NCBI RefSeq assembly: GCF_947491795.1
Contig: NZ_CANLKW010000001.1
Location: forward strand, 186,001-250,000
Length of the DNA: 64,000 bases
Reading direction: 5' to 3'
DNA from: an uncultured Roseobacter sp.
GTDB lineage: Bacteria > Pseudomonadota > Alphaproteobacteria > Rhodobacterales > Rhodobacteraceae
Made by a program: the position numbers and the translations under genes. Under the pieces are notes generated by a model, which was given only the letters and a program-made list of their open reading frames with translations, ran no database searches and had not been told where the DNA came from. Below are positions 26,985 to 35,769 of the stretch, piece after piece (position 1 is the stretch's first letter; each line of letters starts with the position of its first letter).

Positions 26985-27548
26985 ATGGCCAAACAGTTTG
27001 ATTGCCTCAGTCAGAGCCATATTGAGTTTATCGGCCGCCAGAAGATTTTCTTTACGGCATCTGCGGCGGCGGGAACCCGGGTCAACATGTCCCCGCGTGA
27101 GGGCGGCGCACTGCGGGTCGCCGGCGCGAACGAGGTTGTTTATCTGGACCGGACCGGAAGCGGCAATGAGACGGCAGCACATATGCTGGCCGATGGACGT
27201 CTGACGATCATGTTCTGCGCCTTTGAGGGGCCGCCGCTGATCCTGAGGCTTTACGGCCAGGGCACATCACTGGGCTGGGAGAGTGCCGGGTTCAGCCGGA
27301 TTGTCGAGACACTCTATGACGGCAAATGTCCGTCCGGCGCGCGCCAGATCATGAGATTGACGATCGACCTGGTGCAAACGTCCTGCGGGTACGGGGTGCC
27401 GCTTTTCGACTATCAGGGGGAGCGGGCGGCGATTGACAACTGGCATGATAACAAGGGCCCTGACGGGATCCGTGCTTATTGGAAAGACAACAACCAGAGC
27501 AGCATGGACGGGCTGCCGACCGGGCTGAAACTGCCAGACGATATCTGA
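26985..27548 (+). CDS. Pyridoxamine 5'-phosphate oxidase-like flavin-binding protein
   Basis: A 187-residue protein of the split beta-barrel PNPOx-like family. The beginning (HIEFIGRQKIFFTASAAA and RVNMSPREG) and RTGSGNETAAHMLADGRLTI are typical of FMN- or F420-binding members. It is probably a stand-alone flavoprotein of unknown substrate, not PdxH. AGGAGG lies just upstream of the ATG at 26985. The gene sits after the cox terminator and so has its own promoter. Confidence 0.85.
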   Translation: MAKQFDCLSQSHIEFIGRQKIFFTASAAAGTRVNMSPREGGALRVAGANEVVYLDRTGSGNETAAHMLADGRLTIMFCAFEGPPLILRLYGQGTSLGWESAGFSRIVETLYDGKCPSGARQIMRLTIDLVQTSCGYGVPLFDYQGERAAIDNWHDNKGPDGIRAYWKDNNQSSMDGLPTGLKLPDDI

Positions 27549-27901
27549 CATCAGGCACTGACCTGCGCGGATGCGGTACGTACCCGTTTACCGGGGCACC
27601 CGCGTCGACCGCCTGTGATGCCGACCGTTGCGGGAGATTGTTCGCATGGGTGCAGGCTTGTCGGGAAACCGTCGAGTTTTTTCTTGCTTTGTGGTGCAAT
27701 TATTCCAAAGGTTGAACGCACCCACAGTGATTGAACGTGGGGTTTAACTGTCCGGGGCGATCCGTCGACATTGCCCCCGATCGGGCTGTTCCTGCCTGCA
27801 GGGGCGGATTGCCAGGGGAGACCAGCCAGCAAGACCACAAGAGGCCGCAGAGGCCCGGCGACCCGCCCGGAAAGGGCGATTGAATTCAAGGGAGGAAAAA
27901 C
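27549..27901. other. Long leader region upstream of the methanethiol oxidase gene
   Basis: About 350 bases without a gene. It contains a T-rich run (GTTTTTTCTTGCTTTG), GC-rich self-complementary stretches near the 3' end (GAGGCCGCAGAGGCC) and finally GGGAGGAAAAAC before the start codon. Long structured leaders can hold regulatory RNA, but I could not match this to a known riboswitch class. Confidence 0.35.
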
Positions 27902-29302
27902 ATGAACCTGAGACCAGATCCGACATTTCACGCATCGCCCAAACTGGCGATGCAGGCGCCGGTTGAGAACTATGCCTTTACCGTCATGCTGAGCCCGGAT
28001 GGCGCGCAGTCTGACGGTATCGCCGTGGTTGACCTGAAACCCGGCTCGGACACCTACGGGCAGATCGTGCACCAGGTGATCGTGCCGAACAAAGGCGACG
28101 AGTTTCACCACTTTGGCTGGAACGCCTGTTCATCGTCGCTGTCACCGCTTTCGGGTCACGCCTTCCTCGAGCGCCGTTACCTGATCGTGCCGGGCATCCG
28201 GTCGTCGCGCATTTACGTGATCGACGTCAAAGAGCCACTCAAGGCGCATATTCACAAGACAATCGAGCCCGAAGAGCTCTTTGCAAAGACCGGCTATTCG
28301 CGTCCGCACACAATCCACTGCGGGCCAGAGGGTATTTATGTCTCCTGCCTCGGCGGGGGTGGTGCAGACGGCACGGACGGCCCGCCCGGTATCTTTATCA
28401 TGGACTGCGAGACATTCGAGATTATCGGCCAGTACGAAATGGACCGTGGCCCCCAGGACAAACACTATGACTTCTGGTGGAACCTGCCGCAGGACTACAT
28501 GGTCAGCTCGGAATGGGGGCTGCCGCCGCAGTTCGAGGACGGCATCGTGGCCGAGGATCTGCTCTCGAACAAATACGGCCATTCCATCCACTTCTGGGAC
28601 CTGCGCGCGCGCAAGAACATCCAGACCATTGATCTGGGTGAAAACCATCAGATGGCGCTGGAGATCCGACCTGCACACGACCCGAAGAAATCCTATGGGT
28701 TCTGCGGTGTTGTGGTCGACACCACCAATCTGCAAGGGTCTATTTTCACTTGGTGGCGCGATGACGACGGCAAATGGCAGGCGAAAAAGACCATCACGAT
28801 CGATCCGCGCCCGGAAAAGGCAGAAAACCTGCCACCGCTGTTGCAGGGTTTTGAAGCGGTGCCACCGCTGGTGACGGACATCGATCTCAGCCTGGATGAC
28901 AAGTATCTCTATGTCGCCTGCTGGGGACTGGGAGAGATGCACCAGTATGATGTTTCTGATCCGATGAACCCTGTTCTGGCCGGTAAGGTCGAGGTTGGCG
29001 GTATTGCCCGCGGCACGGCGCACCCGAACGGCAAGCCGTTTGCCTATGGCCCGCAAATGGTCGAGATCAGCCGTGACGGCAAACGCGTCTACTGGACAAA
29101 CTCGCTTTATTCGACCTGGGATGACCAGTTCTATCCGGATGACGAGGGTGGACAGATGGTCATGGCGGACGTCGGCGAAAACGGTGGGCTGACACTGAAC
29201 CCGGATTTCTACATCGATTTCCCGAAAGGCATGCGGTCTCACCAGATCCGGCTTGAAGGCGGCGACTGTTCCACGGACAGCTTTTGCTACCCATCGGTCT
29301 GA
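27902..29302 (+). CDS. SBP56 / methanethiol oxidase-like protein
   Basis: A 466-residue selenium-binding-protein family beta-propeller, the family of bacterial MtoX and human SELENBP1, which oxidises methanethiol to formaldehyde, H2S and H2O2. Family blocks visible are GDEFHHFGWNACSSS, SRPHTIHCGPEGIYVS, LPQDYMVSSEWG and DIDLSLDDKYLYVACWG. Characterised Hyphomicrobium MtoX is periplasmic, but this protein starts MNLRPDPTFHAS with no signal peptide, so it is probably cytoplasmic. Methanethiol arises from DMSP demethylation in marine roseobacters. A membrane protein gene follows with no gap. Confidence 0.88.
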   Translation: MNLRPDPTFHASPKLAMQAPVENYAFTVMLSPDGAQSDGIAVVDLKPGSDTYGQIVHQVIVPNKGDEFHHFGWNACSSSLSPLSGHAFLERRYLIVPGIRSSRIYVIDVKEPLKAHIHKTIEPEELFAKTGYSRPHTIHCGPEGIYVSCLGGGGADGTDGPPGIFIMDCETFEIIGQYEMDRGPQDKHYDFWWNLPQDYMVSSEWGLPPQFEDGIVAEDLLSNKYGHSIHFWDLRARKNIQTIDLGENHQMALEIRPAHDPKKSYGFCGVVVDTTNLQGSIFTWWRDDDGKWQAKKTITIDPRPEKAENLPPLLQGFEAVPPLVTDIDLSLDDKYLYVACWGLGEMHQYDVSDPMNPVLAGKVEVGGIARGTAHPNGKPFAYGPQMVEISRDGKRVYWTNSLYSTWDDQFYPDDEGGQMVMADVGENGGLTLNPDFYIDFPKGMRSHQIRLEGGDCSTDSFCYPSV

Positions 29303-29974
29303 ATGTTCGCTGACATGACATCAATGGCGGCCCTCTGGGGGGCCGTCATTTTTTCGGGCGTGTATCATGGCGTCAATCCGGGCATGGGCTGGCCGCTGGC
29401 CGTGTCTGCGGCACTGATGGAACAGAATGCCCGCGCCCTGCCAAAGGCACTGGCGTTGCTGGCCGCCGGTCACTTTCTGGCAATGATCGCGATCCTGCTG
29501 CCGTTTTCGGTGATGTTTTTTCTGGTGGAATGGGAAACGCAGATCCGGATCGGGGCAGGGATCCTGGTGATTGGCATGGGGGTCTATCTGCTGATCAATC
29601 GCCGGCATCCGAAATTTCTGGCGCGCGTTCATCCCGCCCGGCTGGCGCTGTGGTCTTTTCTGGCGGCGATGGCACATGGCGCGGGTCTGATGCTTGTGCC
29701 GATCTATCTGGGGATCTGCGCAATCGGGACGGACGAAACCGGTCATCTGGCGGCTCAGACACTTATGAGCGGCAACATCGGGACCGCCTTTACCGTTGCA
29801 GCCGTTCATACCCTTTCGATGACCGTGGCAGGCGGCATCATCGCTGCCGTTATTTATGTCTGGCTGGGGCTCAGGTTTCTGTCAAAAACCTGGCTCAACC
29901 TTGATGTGGTCTGGGCGCTCAGCCTGGTGCTGGTGGGGGCCTTTGGTATCTGGTCGGCGGTTCACGGGCACTGA
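29303..29974 (+). CDS. Polytopic membrane protein coupled to the SBP56 gene
   Basis: A 223-residue membrane protein with about six hydrophobic helices. Histidines sit in or near helices: H22 (VYHGVNPGMGW), H57 (AAGHFLAM), H125 (AAMAHGAGLML) and H169 (AAVHTLSMT). The spacing recalls metal or sulfur transporters of the RcnA/UreH kind, but the HxxxxDH motif of nickel-cobalt permeases is absent. The ATG begins directly after the TGA of the upstream gene, so the two are coupled. I do not recognise it; export or import linked to methanethiol breakdown is inference. Confidence 0.7.
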   Translation: MFADMTSMAALWGAVIFSGVYHGVNPGMGWPLAVSAALMEQNARALPKALALLAAGHFLAMIAILLPFSVMFFLVEWETQIRIGAGILVIGMGVYLLINRRHPKFLARVHPARLALWSFLAAMAHGAGLMLVPIYLGICAIGTDETGHLAAQTLMSGNIGTAFTVAAVHTLSMTVAGGIIAAVIYVWLGLRFLSKTWLNLDVVWALSLVLVGAFGIWSAVHGH

Positions 29975-29991
29975 GGGTTTGGATTGTCCAC

Positions 29992-30024
29992 AAAAAAACG
30001 CCCCGTCCGGTCCGGTCAGGGCGC
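29992..30024 (-). terminator. Terminator of infC
   Basis: On the minus strand a GC-rich hairpin (GCGCCC arm, GGGGCG arm, with an inner CCGGACCGG segment) is followed by seven T residues, 28 bases after the infC stop. Convergent to the membrane protein gene, it may also slow transcription from that side. Confidence 0.75.
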
Positions 30025-30051
30025 TTGTATGTCGAATGAAGGGCTGTCGGT

Positions 30052-30597
30052 TTACTTGGGCAACGGTCCGATCAGCATCACCATCTGTCGGCCTTCCATC
30101 TTGGGAAAGTTCTCGACGCGGCCTGCGTCTTTGGTGTCCTCTGCGACACGCTCCAGAAGTTCCCGGCCCAGGTTCTGGTGGGCCATCTCACGACCGCGGA
30201 ACCGCAGTGTGATCTTCACCTTGTCGCCGTTTTCAAGAAACTTGAACACGTTGCGCATTTTCACATCGTAGTCATTGGTATCCGTGTTCGGACGGAATTT
30301 GACTTCTTTGATCTCGATGATCTTCTGCTTTTTGCGGGCTTCGCTCTCGCGCTTTTGCTGTTCATACTTGAACTTGCCGAAATCCATGATCTTGCAAACC
30401 GGCGGATTGGCGTTTGGCGAAATTTCGACCAGGTCGAGCCCTGCTTCGTCAGCCATTTCCATGGCGCGGGCAGGTGAGACAACACCGACATTTTCGCCTT
30501 CAGCGCCAATCAGGCGGATTTCGGGAGAACGGATCTTGTCATTGACGCGCGGGCCGGTTTCTCGTTGTGGCGGCGCGTTGTGGGGTCTGCGAGCGAT
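30052..30597 (-). CDS. infC: Translation initiation factor IF-3, probable AUC start codon
   Basis: IF-3 binds the 30S subunit and checks the start codon. Both domains are present: N-terminal [17 protein letters not shown]...[18 protein letters not shown], linker rich in Lys, and C-terminal [16 protein letters not shown]...[17 protein letters not shown] at 30621 is in frame but has no ribosome site. AAAGGA ends exactly 8 bases before an ATC codon at 30597, giving a 181-residue protein starting (I/M)[10 protein letters not shown]. Rare start codons in infC are a known autoregulation device, because IF-3 itself rejects them. The choice of ATC is inference from spacing. Confidence 0.9.
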   Translation of the reverse strand: MARRPHNAPPQRETGPRVNDKIRSPEIRLIGAEGENVGVVSPARAMEMADEAGLDLVEISPNANPPVCKIMDFGKFKYEQQKRESEARKKQKIIEIKEVKFRPNTDTNDYDVKMRNVFKFLENGDKVKITLRFRGREMAHQNLGRELLERVAEDTKDAGRVENFPKMEGRQMVMLIGPLPK

Positions 30598-30801
30598 GGT
30601 GGTAGTCCTTTGATTGTTCACGTTTGTGCGACGCCAAACTAAACGCGCGGCCCGCGCACTTCAAGCGGCAAAGTGGGCTGTTATGCGCCGAAAGACGCCG
30701 TTTTCCCCCTTGTTGCTGGCCCGTCCATCGCTCACCTGTCAGTTCAGGAACAATTGATGCCCGACCGCGTTGGTCCGGCACAGAGACGAGGGAGCAACGA
30801 T

Positions 30802-31626
30802 ATGAGAAATCTCATCTGGATTATTGTCGCCGCAGCCATCGCTGCCGGCGGATGGTATCTGTACAGCGGTCAGACACCTCAGGACGTCGCTGACACGGCC
30901 CAGGACGCCGTGGGCGAGGCCGCAGAAGAAGCGGCACCAGTGGCGGAAGAAGCAACCGATGCGGTAACAGAGGCCGCAGAAACCGCAACAGATGCAGTGG
31001 AAAATGCTGCTGAAAGTGTTGCTGACACAGCCTCCGATGCTGTGGATGCCGCCACTGAAGCCGCCACTGAAGCTGCCGGTGACGCGGTCGATGCCGCGAC
31101 AGATGCTGCGAGCGATGCGGCCGAGGCCGCCACCGAAGCAGCAGGCGATGCGGTTGACGCTGCAACGGAGGCGGCCACAGATGCAGTTGAGGCCGCAGAC
31201 AGTGCGATAGACAGCGCAGTCGACGCTGCAACAGACGCAGCTGCGGACGCAACAGAGGGTGCAGCAGCGCTGACCGAGCAGGCCGGTGATGCCGCGTCGG
31301 ATGCGGCAGATGCTGCTGCGGACGCTGTGACCGACGCCACGACGTCCACAACCGAAGAAGCCGTAGCCGACACACAGGACGCTGTTGATAGCCTTGCTGA
31401 CGACGCGACCGGTGGCACTGAGACAGCTGCGGATGCTGCAAGTGCTGAAAGCAGCCTGCTGACACCGGAGGGGTTCAACCTGGATAAAGTTCAGGAGATG
31501 ATCGACAATTCTGATCTGGCAACAACGCAGAAAGCACTGCTGGGCAATGCGATCACTCAGGCGCAGGACAATCCTGAGCTGTTGAAGACTGCGCTGGAAC
31601 AGCTGCGTACCGCACTGGGCATGTAA
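30802..31626 (+). CDS. Membrane-anchored alanine-rich helical repeat protein
   Basis: A 274-residue protein with one N-terminal hydrophobic helix (LIWIIVAAAIAAGGWYLY) and then about 190 residues of Ala/Asp/Glu/Thr repeats of the type DAVDAATEAA and DAASDAA. Apart from single Gln and Leu residues there is almost nothing else, and an amphipathic helix with roughly 11-residue periodicity, as in LEA or apolipoprotein-like proteins, is likely. The last 50 residues (from SLLTPEGFNLDKV) are non-repetitive and form a separate small helical domain. Very acidic. GAGGGAGC precedes the ATG. Not a named family; a stress or envelope role is guesswork. Confidence 0.8.
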   Translation: MRNLIWIIVAAAIAAGGWYLYSGQTPQDVADTAQDAVGEAAEEAAPVAEEATDAVTEAAETATDAVENAAESVADTASDAVDAATEAATEAAGDAVDAATDAASDAAEAATEAAGDAVDAATEAATDAVEAADSAIDSAVDAATDAAADATEGAAALTEQAGDAASDAADAAADAVTDATTSTTEEAVADTQDAVDSLADDATGGTETAADAASAESSLLTPEGFNLDKVQEMIDNSDLATTQKALLGNAITQAQDNPELLKTALEQLRTALGM

Positions 31627-31644
31627 GCCCGGGCAGGTAAAATA

Positions 31645-31682
31645 AAAGGGCGCGCTGCGGAGGATCCCGGCGCGCCTTTTTC
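31645..31682. terminator. Bidirectional terminator between the alanine-rich gene and fpr
   Basis: GGCGCG (31649-31654) pairs with CGCGCC (31671-31676); AAAATAAAA flanks it on the left and CTTTTT on the right, so both convergent genes end here. Confidence 0.75.
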
Positions 31683-31699
31683 GTTACACAGTATGGGTT

Positions 31700-32548
31700 T
31701 CAACCAACGAAGGCTTTTTCCACGACATAGTGTTTCGGGTCCGAGTTGGCGCCTTCTTCAAGGCCAAACCCTTCGAGGATTTCCTTGATGTCGTTGTTCA
31801 GACCCAGCGAGCCGCAGACCATCGCGCGGTCTGTATCCGACGAAATCCCATCAATACCAAGGTCGGCGAAAACCGTCCCGTCTTTGAGCAGATCGGTGAT
31901 CCGCCCCATTTTCGGGCTCTCTTCACGTGTCGTGGTCGGATAGTAGGTCAGCTTGGCAAGGTTCTCTTCACCCAGCAGTTCCAGCATCATCTCGTCCTGT
32001 CGCAGGTTTTCGATCAGCTGACGGCCATATTCCAGTTCCGCAACATCGCGGCAGGTATGGGTCACGATCACCTGGTCGTAGTCTTCATAGGTCTGCGGGT
32101 CGCGCAGCAGCGAGGCAAATGGCGCAAAGCCGGTGCCGGTCGCAAAGAACCACAACCGTTTGCCGGGCAGCAGCGCGTCGTGCACCAGCGTGCCCACGGG
32201 TTTGGGGCGCAGGATGATCTCGTCACCGGGCTGGATGTGCTGCAGTTTCGAGGTCAGCGGGCCGTCCTGCACCTTGATGGAATAGAACTCCAGTTCCTCG
32301 TCCCACGACGGGGAGGCGATGGAATAGGCGCGCAGCAGTGGTTTCTGCCTGCCCGTTTCGGGATGCGGATCGCCCATCAGGCCGATCATCACAAACTCGC
32401 CCGAGCGGAACCGCAATGATGCGGGCCGTGTCACACGGAAAGAAAACAGGCGGTCTGTCCAGTGTTTCACCGATGTTACGGTCTGCGCATCGGGAAGGGT
32501 CGGGACTTTTACAGCGGCGGCTTGGGTCACAGGTGTCTGCTCGGTCAT
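31700..32548 (-). CDS. fpr: Ferredoxin-NADP+ reductase
   Basis: A 282-residue FAD flavoprotein that exchanges electrons between NADPH and ferredoxin. The FAD-binding motif is RAYSIASPSW, the NADP-binding region is FFATGTGFAPFASLLRD, and the C-terminal end YVVEKAFVG is typical of bacterial subclass I enzymes. It is the last gene of the sulfur assimilation unit and probably supplies reduced ferredoxin to the CysI-type reductase; the gap to the DUF934 gene is 72 bases. The ribosome site is weak. Confidence 0.94.
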   Translation of the reverse strand: MTEQTPVTQAAAVKVPTLPDAQTVTSVKHWTDRLFSFRVTRPASLRFRSGEFVMIGLMGDPHPETGRQKPLLRAYSIASPSWDEELEFYSIKVQDGPLTSKLQHIQPGDEIILRPKPVGTLVHDALLPGKRLWFFATGTGFAPFASLLRDPQTYEDYDQVIVTHTCRDVAELEYGRQLIENLRQDEMMLELLGEENLAKLTYYPTTTREESPKMGRITDLLKDGTVFADLGIDGISSDTDRAMVCGSLGLNNDIKEILEGFGLEEGANSDPKHYVVEKAFVG

Positions 32549-32620
32549 GAATGTGTCAACGCAGGCTTACACCTGCGCGCTCCTTTTAGAAAGTTTTTTA
32601 AAGTGAGGGAAAGGCGGCAT

Positions 32621-33049
32621 TCAGCCGCGCGGGGCAGGAGCCGATCCTGTGCCGCGCAAACGCGCCTGATAATTGTGCTCCTGCCAGTTGGCGCGGAAAA
32701 GCCACTGGTCCTGTGGCTGACGGGCGGCCAATTCGTCAGAAATCTCCACTTCGTCAAAGCCTGACCGGCGGGCCATCGCGTACTGATCCGCCAGCACATG
32801 GCCCTTTGCCCGCAGGCGGCCCTGATAGCCGCGCAACCGCAGCGCACGGGCAATGGTAAAGCCGCGCCCATCCGCCGAGGACGGGAAATCCACGCGGATC
32901 ATCTGCAGGCCGCTGCACAGCGGGATGTCCGCCGGATCAGCGTCCGAGGGCACATCAAGCGCATCCGCGTCATTGGCAGCACCCAGTGCCACAAATCCTT
33001 CGTTCCAGTCATCCGCGGTAAACCCGCTGTCCTGAACCAGTGTTGTCAT
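32621..33049 (-). CDS. DUF934 protein of the cysteine cluster
   Basis: A 142-residue DUF934 protein. The core is MIRVDFPSSADGRGFTIARALRLRGYQGRLRA in residues 50-81 and LADQYAMARRSGFDEVEI. This family is nearly always next to cysH and cysI and is presumed to help sulfite reduction, with mechanism unknown. The start overlaps the stop of cysH (ATGA), so it is translationally coupled to it. Confidence 0.88.
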   Translation of the reverse strand: MTTLVQDSGFTADDWNEGFVALGAANDADALDVPSDADPADIPLCSGLQMIRVDFPSSADGRGFTIARALRLRGYQGRLRAKGHVLADQYAMARRSGFDEVEISDELAARQPQDQWLFRANWQEHNYQARLRGTGSAPAPRG

Positions 33050-33816
33050 GTTTTCTCTCCTTGGCGCACCGCTTTGCCATTCACAAAGTGGATGCCGCAT
33101 TCGTCTTTGTCTGAGTTGCGCCAGCGACCGGCGCGCGGGTCCTCGCCCTGTGCCACCGGCGTCGTGCAGGGCGCACAGCCGATGGACGGATAGTTCTGCG
33201 CGACCAGCGGATGCTGTGGCAGACGGTTTTCGGTGATGTAGCGCGTGACGTCCTCGCGCGACCAGCGGGCCAGCGGGTTGACCTTGATCCGGTCCGTGCC
33301 CGGCTCGACCTCAAAGAAATCCAGCTCGGCGCGCTGCCCGTTCTGAAAGCGCTTGCGGCCCGTGATCCAGCCGTTGCTGCCAGCCAGCGCGTTCTGCAGG
33401 GGTTCTGTTTTGCGCAGCGAACAACAGGCATCCGGGTCGCGCTGGTGCAGCTTGCCATCAGGATCACGGTCAGCCGCATCCGCGCTGCGCAGAATGCGCA
33501 GGTTGCGCAGACCAAGCGTCGTCGCGATCTCCTGCTGGTAGGCCAGCGTCTCGTCAAACAGCATCTCTGTGTCGATAAAGATCACCGGAATGTCCCGATC
33601 TGCCTCTGCCGTCAGATGCAGCAGCGCCACGGATTCCGCGCCAAAGCTGGACACCAGCCGCAGGGGTGTGATCTGGGTCAGTGCCGTTCTGATCACCTCC
33701 CGTGCGTCGCGGCCTTCCAGCCGCGCGTTCAGGTCGCGCACCAGACCGGCCAGACCGTCAGAGATCTGTTCGGATGCCTGTGCGTCGCCCGAGGGTGCGT
33801 GAAGATCAAGCGGCAT
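33046..33816 (-). CDS. cysH: Adenylylsulfate (APS/PAPS) reductase
   Basis: Reduces activated sulfate to sulfite. In this 256-residue protein the PP-loop region is LRLVSSFGAESVALLHL, and CCSLRKTEPL plus GCAPCTTPV give the two cysteine pairs that bind a [4Fe-4S] cluster. This is the APS reductase type common outside enterobacteria, rather than the cluster-free PAPS type. The C-terminal catalytic cysteine is in KDECGIHF. It overlaps cysI by 11 bases. Confidence 0.94.
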   Translation of the reverse strand: MPLDLHAPSGDAQASEQISDGLAGLVRDLNARLEGRDAREVIRTALTQITPLRLVSSFGAESVALLHLTAEADRDIPVIFIDTEMLFDETLAYQQEIATTLGLRNLRILRSADAADRDPDGKLHQRDPDACCSLRKTEPLQNALAGSNGWITGRKRFQNGQRAELDFFEVEPGTDRIKVNPLARWSREDVTRYITENRLPQHPLVAQNYPSIGCAPCTTPVAQGEDPRAGRWRNSDKDECGIHFVNGKAVRQGEKT

Positions 33817-35470
33817 TGGCCTGTGTCTCCGGGTAAAGTGCTGCCTTGAACGGTGCCAGTCCCAGTCGGCGGTACGTCTCGAGGAATGTTTCCGCTGGCT
33901 CTGATCTCAGATCGAGATATGCAAGCACCAGGCGTTCGATGGCCGGGATGATCTCTTCTGCGGAAAAACCAGGCCCGGCACGTTCGCCAATGCTCGCATC
34001 TTCCGAACCGTCGCCGCCCAGGGTGATCTGGTAATTCTCCACACCCGCGCGGTCGAGACCGAGAATACCGATGTGGCCCACATGGTGGTGACCGCAAGCG
34101 TTGATGCAGCCCGAGATCTTGATTTTGAGCGGACCAACATCGTGCTCCAGCTTCAGCTCATCAAAACGGGTGGCAATTTCCTGTGCAATCGGGATCGAGC
34201 GGGCCGTGGCCAGCGCACAGTAATCCATGCCGGGGCAGGCAATGATGTCCGAGATCAGGCCAATGTTCGCCGTGCCCAGACCAGCCGCTTTCAGCCTTGC
34301 ATGGATCGCAGGCAGATCAGATTTATGCACATGCGGCAGGATCACGTTCTGCTCGTGGCTGATGCGCAGTTCGTCATGGCCGTATGCGCGGGCCAGTTCG
34401 GCCATTTCGCGCATCTGTTCAGAGGTCGCGTCACCGGGTGTGGCGCCATGGGCTTTGAGGCTGATCGACACGATGGCATAGCCGGGCGCGCGGTGATCGC
34501 TCACGTTTGTGTCCGCCCAGGAGCGGAACACCGGATCGTTGGTATAGGCGCTCTCGAAAGTGGCGAGTGACTTTTCGCGGAATTTGGGAGCGGCAAAATC
34601 ACTCTCGATGGCGGCCAGCATCTGCTGATCAACGCCTGTGAACAGGGGCCGGACCAGCGCAAAGCGCTCTTCGACCCGCGCGCGGATGTCCTCCAGGCCG
34701 TTTTCGTGCACGGTGATCTTGATGCGCGCCTTGTACTTATTATCACGGCGGCCCAGCACGTTGTACACGCTGACAATGGATTCCAGGTAGGGCAGCAGGT
34801 CTTCGCGGGGCAGGAATTCCCGCAGCACCTTGCCGATCATGGGTGTACGGCCCAGACCGCCACCGACGATGACCTCGAACCCGGCCTCGCCGTCGCGTTC
34901 GACCATGCGCAGCCCGATGTCGTGGGCTTTGGTCACCGCGCGGTCCGTGGAGGACCCTGTCACCGCCACTTTGAACTTGCGCGGCAGGAACTGGAATTCC
35001 GGGTGGTCGGTGGACCACTGGCGAATGAGCTCGGCCACAGGGCGCGGATCAGCGATTCCGTCGGCGGATGCCCCGGCGAAATGGTCCGCCGTTACGTTGC
35101 GGATGGTGTTGCCGGATGTCTGGATGGCGTGCATCTGCACCTCTGCCAGCGCGTCCAGCATGTCAGGCACGTCGCGCAGTTCCGGCCAGTTGTACTGGAT
35201 GTTCTGGCGCGTGGTGAAGTGGCCATAGCCCTTGTCCCAGCGGTCCGCGATATCCGCCAGTTTATGCATCTGGCGGCTGTTCAGCGTGCCATAGGGGATC
35301 GCGACCCGCAGCATATAGGCGTGCAGCTGCAGATAGAGCCCGTTCATAAGGCGCAGCGGCTTGAATTCATCCTCGGTCAGCGAGCCGTCGATGCGGCGCT
35401 CGACCTGCGAGCGGAACTGGGCGTTGCGTTCCTGGATAAAGGCGGCGTCAAAATCTGTGTAATTATACAT
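33806..35470 (-). CDS. cysI: Assimilatory sulfite (nitrite/sulfite) reductase hemoprotein
   Basis: Six-electron reduction of sulfite to sulfide. The 554-residue protein has the two ferredoxin-like and siroheme domains of the family, including GHFTTRQNIQYNWP and the cluster/siroheme cysteines in CPGMDYCALATARS and SGCINACGHHHVGHIG. No separate CysJ flavoprotein gene is present, so electrons probably come from ferredoxin through Fpr. The start MYNYTDFD overlaps the upstream DUF2849 gene by 8 bases; GGAGG lies 9 bases before it. Confidence 0.93.
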   Translation of the reverse strand: MYNYTDFDAAFIQERNAQFRSQVERRIDGSLTEDEFKPLRLMNGLYLQLHAYMLRVAIPYGTLNSRQMHKLADIADRWDKGYGHFTTRQNIQYNWPELRDVPDMLDALAEVQMHAIQTSGNTIRNVTADHFAGASADGIADPRPVAELIRQWSTDHPEFQFLPRKFKVAVTGSSTDRAVTKAHDIGLRMVERDGEAGFEVIVGGGLGRTPMIGKVLREFLPREDLLPYLESIVSVYNVLGRRDNKYKARIKITVHENGLEDIRARVEERFALVRPLFTGVDQQMLAAIESDFAAPKFREKSLATFESAYTNDPVFRSWADTNVSDHRAPGYAIVSISLKAHGATPGDATSEQMREMAELARAYGHDELRISHEQNVILPHVHKSDLPAIHARLKAAGLGTANIGLISDIIACPGMDYCALATARSIPIAQEIATRFDELKLEHDVGPLKIKISGCINACGHHHVGHIGILGLDRAGVENYQITLGGDGSEDASIGERAGPGFSAEEIIPAIERLVLAYLDLRSEPAETFLETYRRLGLAPFKAALYPETQANAA

Positions 35471-35768
35471 GGGCCTGAGCCTCCTGTTTGCCGTGCGCAT
35501 AGTTCGACGGGCCCGTTGCCCGGAAGTCTTCGCGAAAATGGGTGGGTTTGGGCGTGCCGCCAGAAGCATCAACATCCGCCAGATAGACGCCGACAACGCG
35601 GTCGGTCTGCTGGCTGGCATCAATCATACGCAGATCGGCATCAGCTTCGTCTGTCAGCACTTCGGCAAGGGCCAGATTCCGGGTCCAGCCGTCGGCGGTC
35701 TGATAGATCACATCGCCTTTAAGCAGATCATTGGCGGTGACAACTTTTGGGGTGAATGCGCGGGCCAT
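35463..35768 (-). CDS. DUF2849 protein of the cysteine cluster
   Basis: A 101-residue protein (MARAFTPKVVTANDLLKGDV, then YQTADGWTRNLALAEVLTD). DUF2849 proteins are found almost only between cysG and cysI in alphaproteobacteria; function unknown. Its start lies 2 bases before the cysG stop region and its end overlaps cysI, so it is an integral member of the operon. Confidence 0.85.
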   Translation of the reverse strand: MARAFTPKVVTANDLLKGDVIYQTADGWTRNLALAEVLTDEADADLRMIDASQQTDRVVGVYLADVDASGGTPKPTHFREDFRATGPSNYAHGKQEAQAHV

Positions 35769-35769
35769 G

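Noticed and set aside
27549..27901. Riboswitch before the SBP56 gene
   Set aside because: I could not find the conserved core of a known class (SAM, cobalamin, molybdenum cofactor), so only a leader region is reported.
28142..29242. 366-codon minus-strand frame opposite the SBP56 gene
   Set aside because: Shadow of a well-supported gene, no start signal and no family match.
30598..30621. GTG at 30621 as the infC start
   Set aside because: No ribosome site upstream, while an optimal site is placed before the ATC at 30597.
30821..31465. Minus-strand frames opposite the alanine-rich gene
   Set aside because: The low-complexity repeat keeps several frames open; only the plus-strand frame has a ribosome site, membrane helix and defined C-terminal domain.
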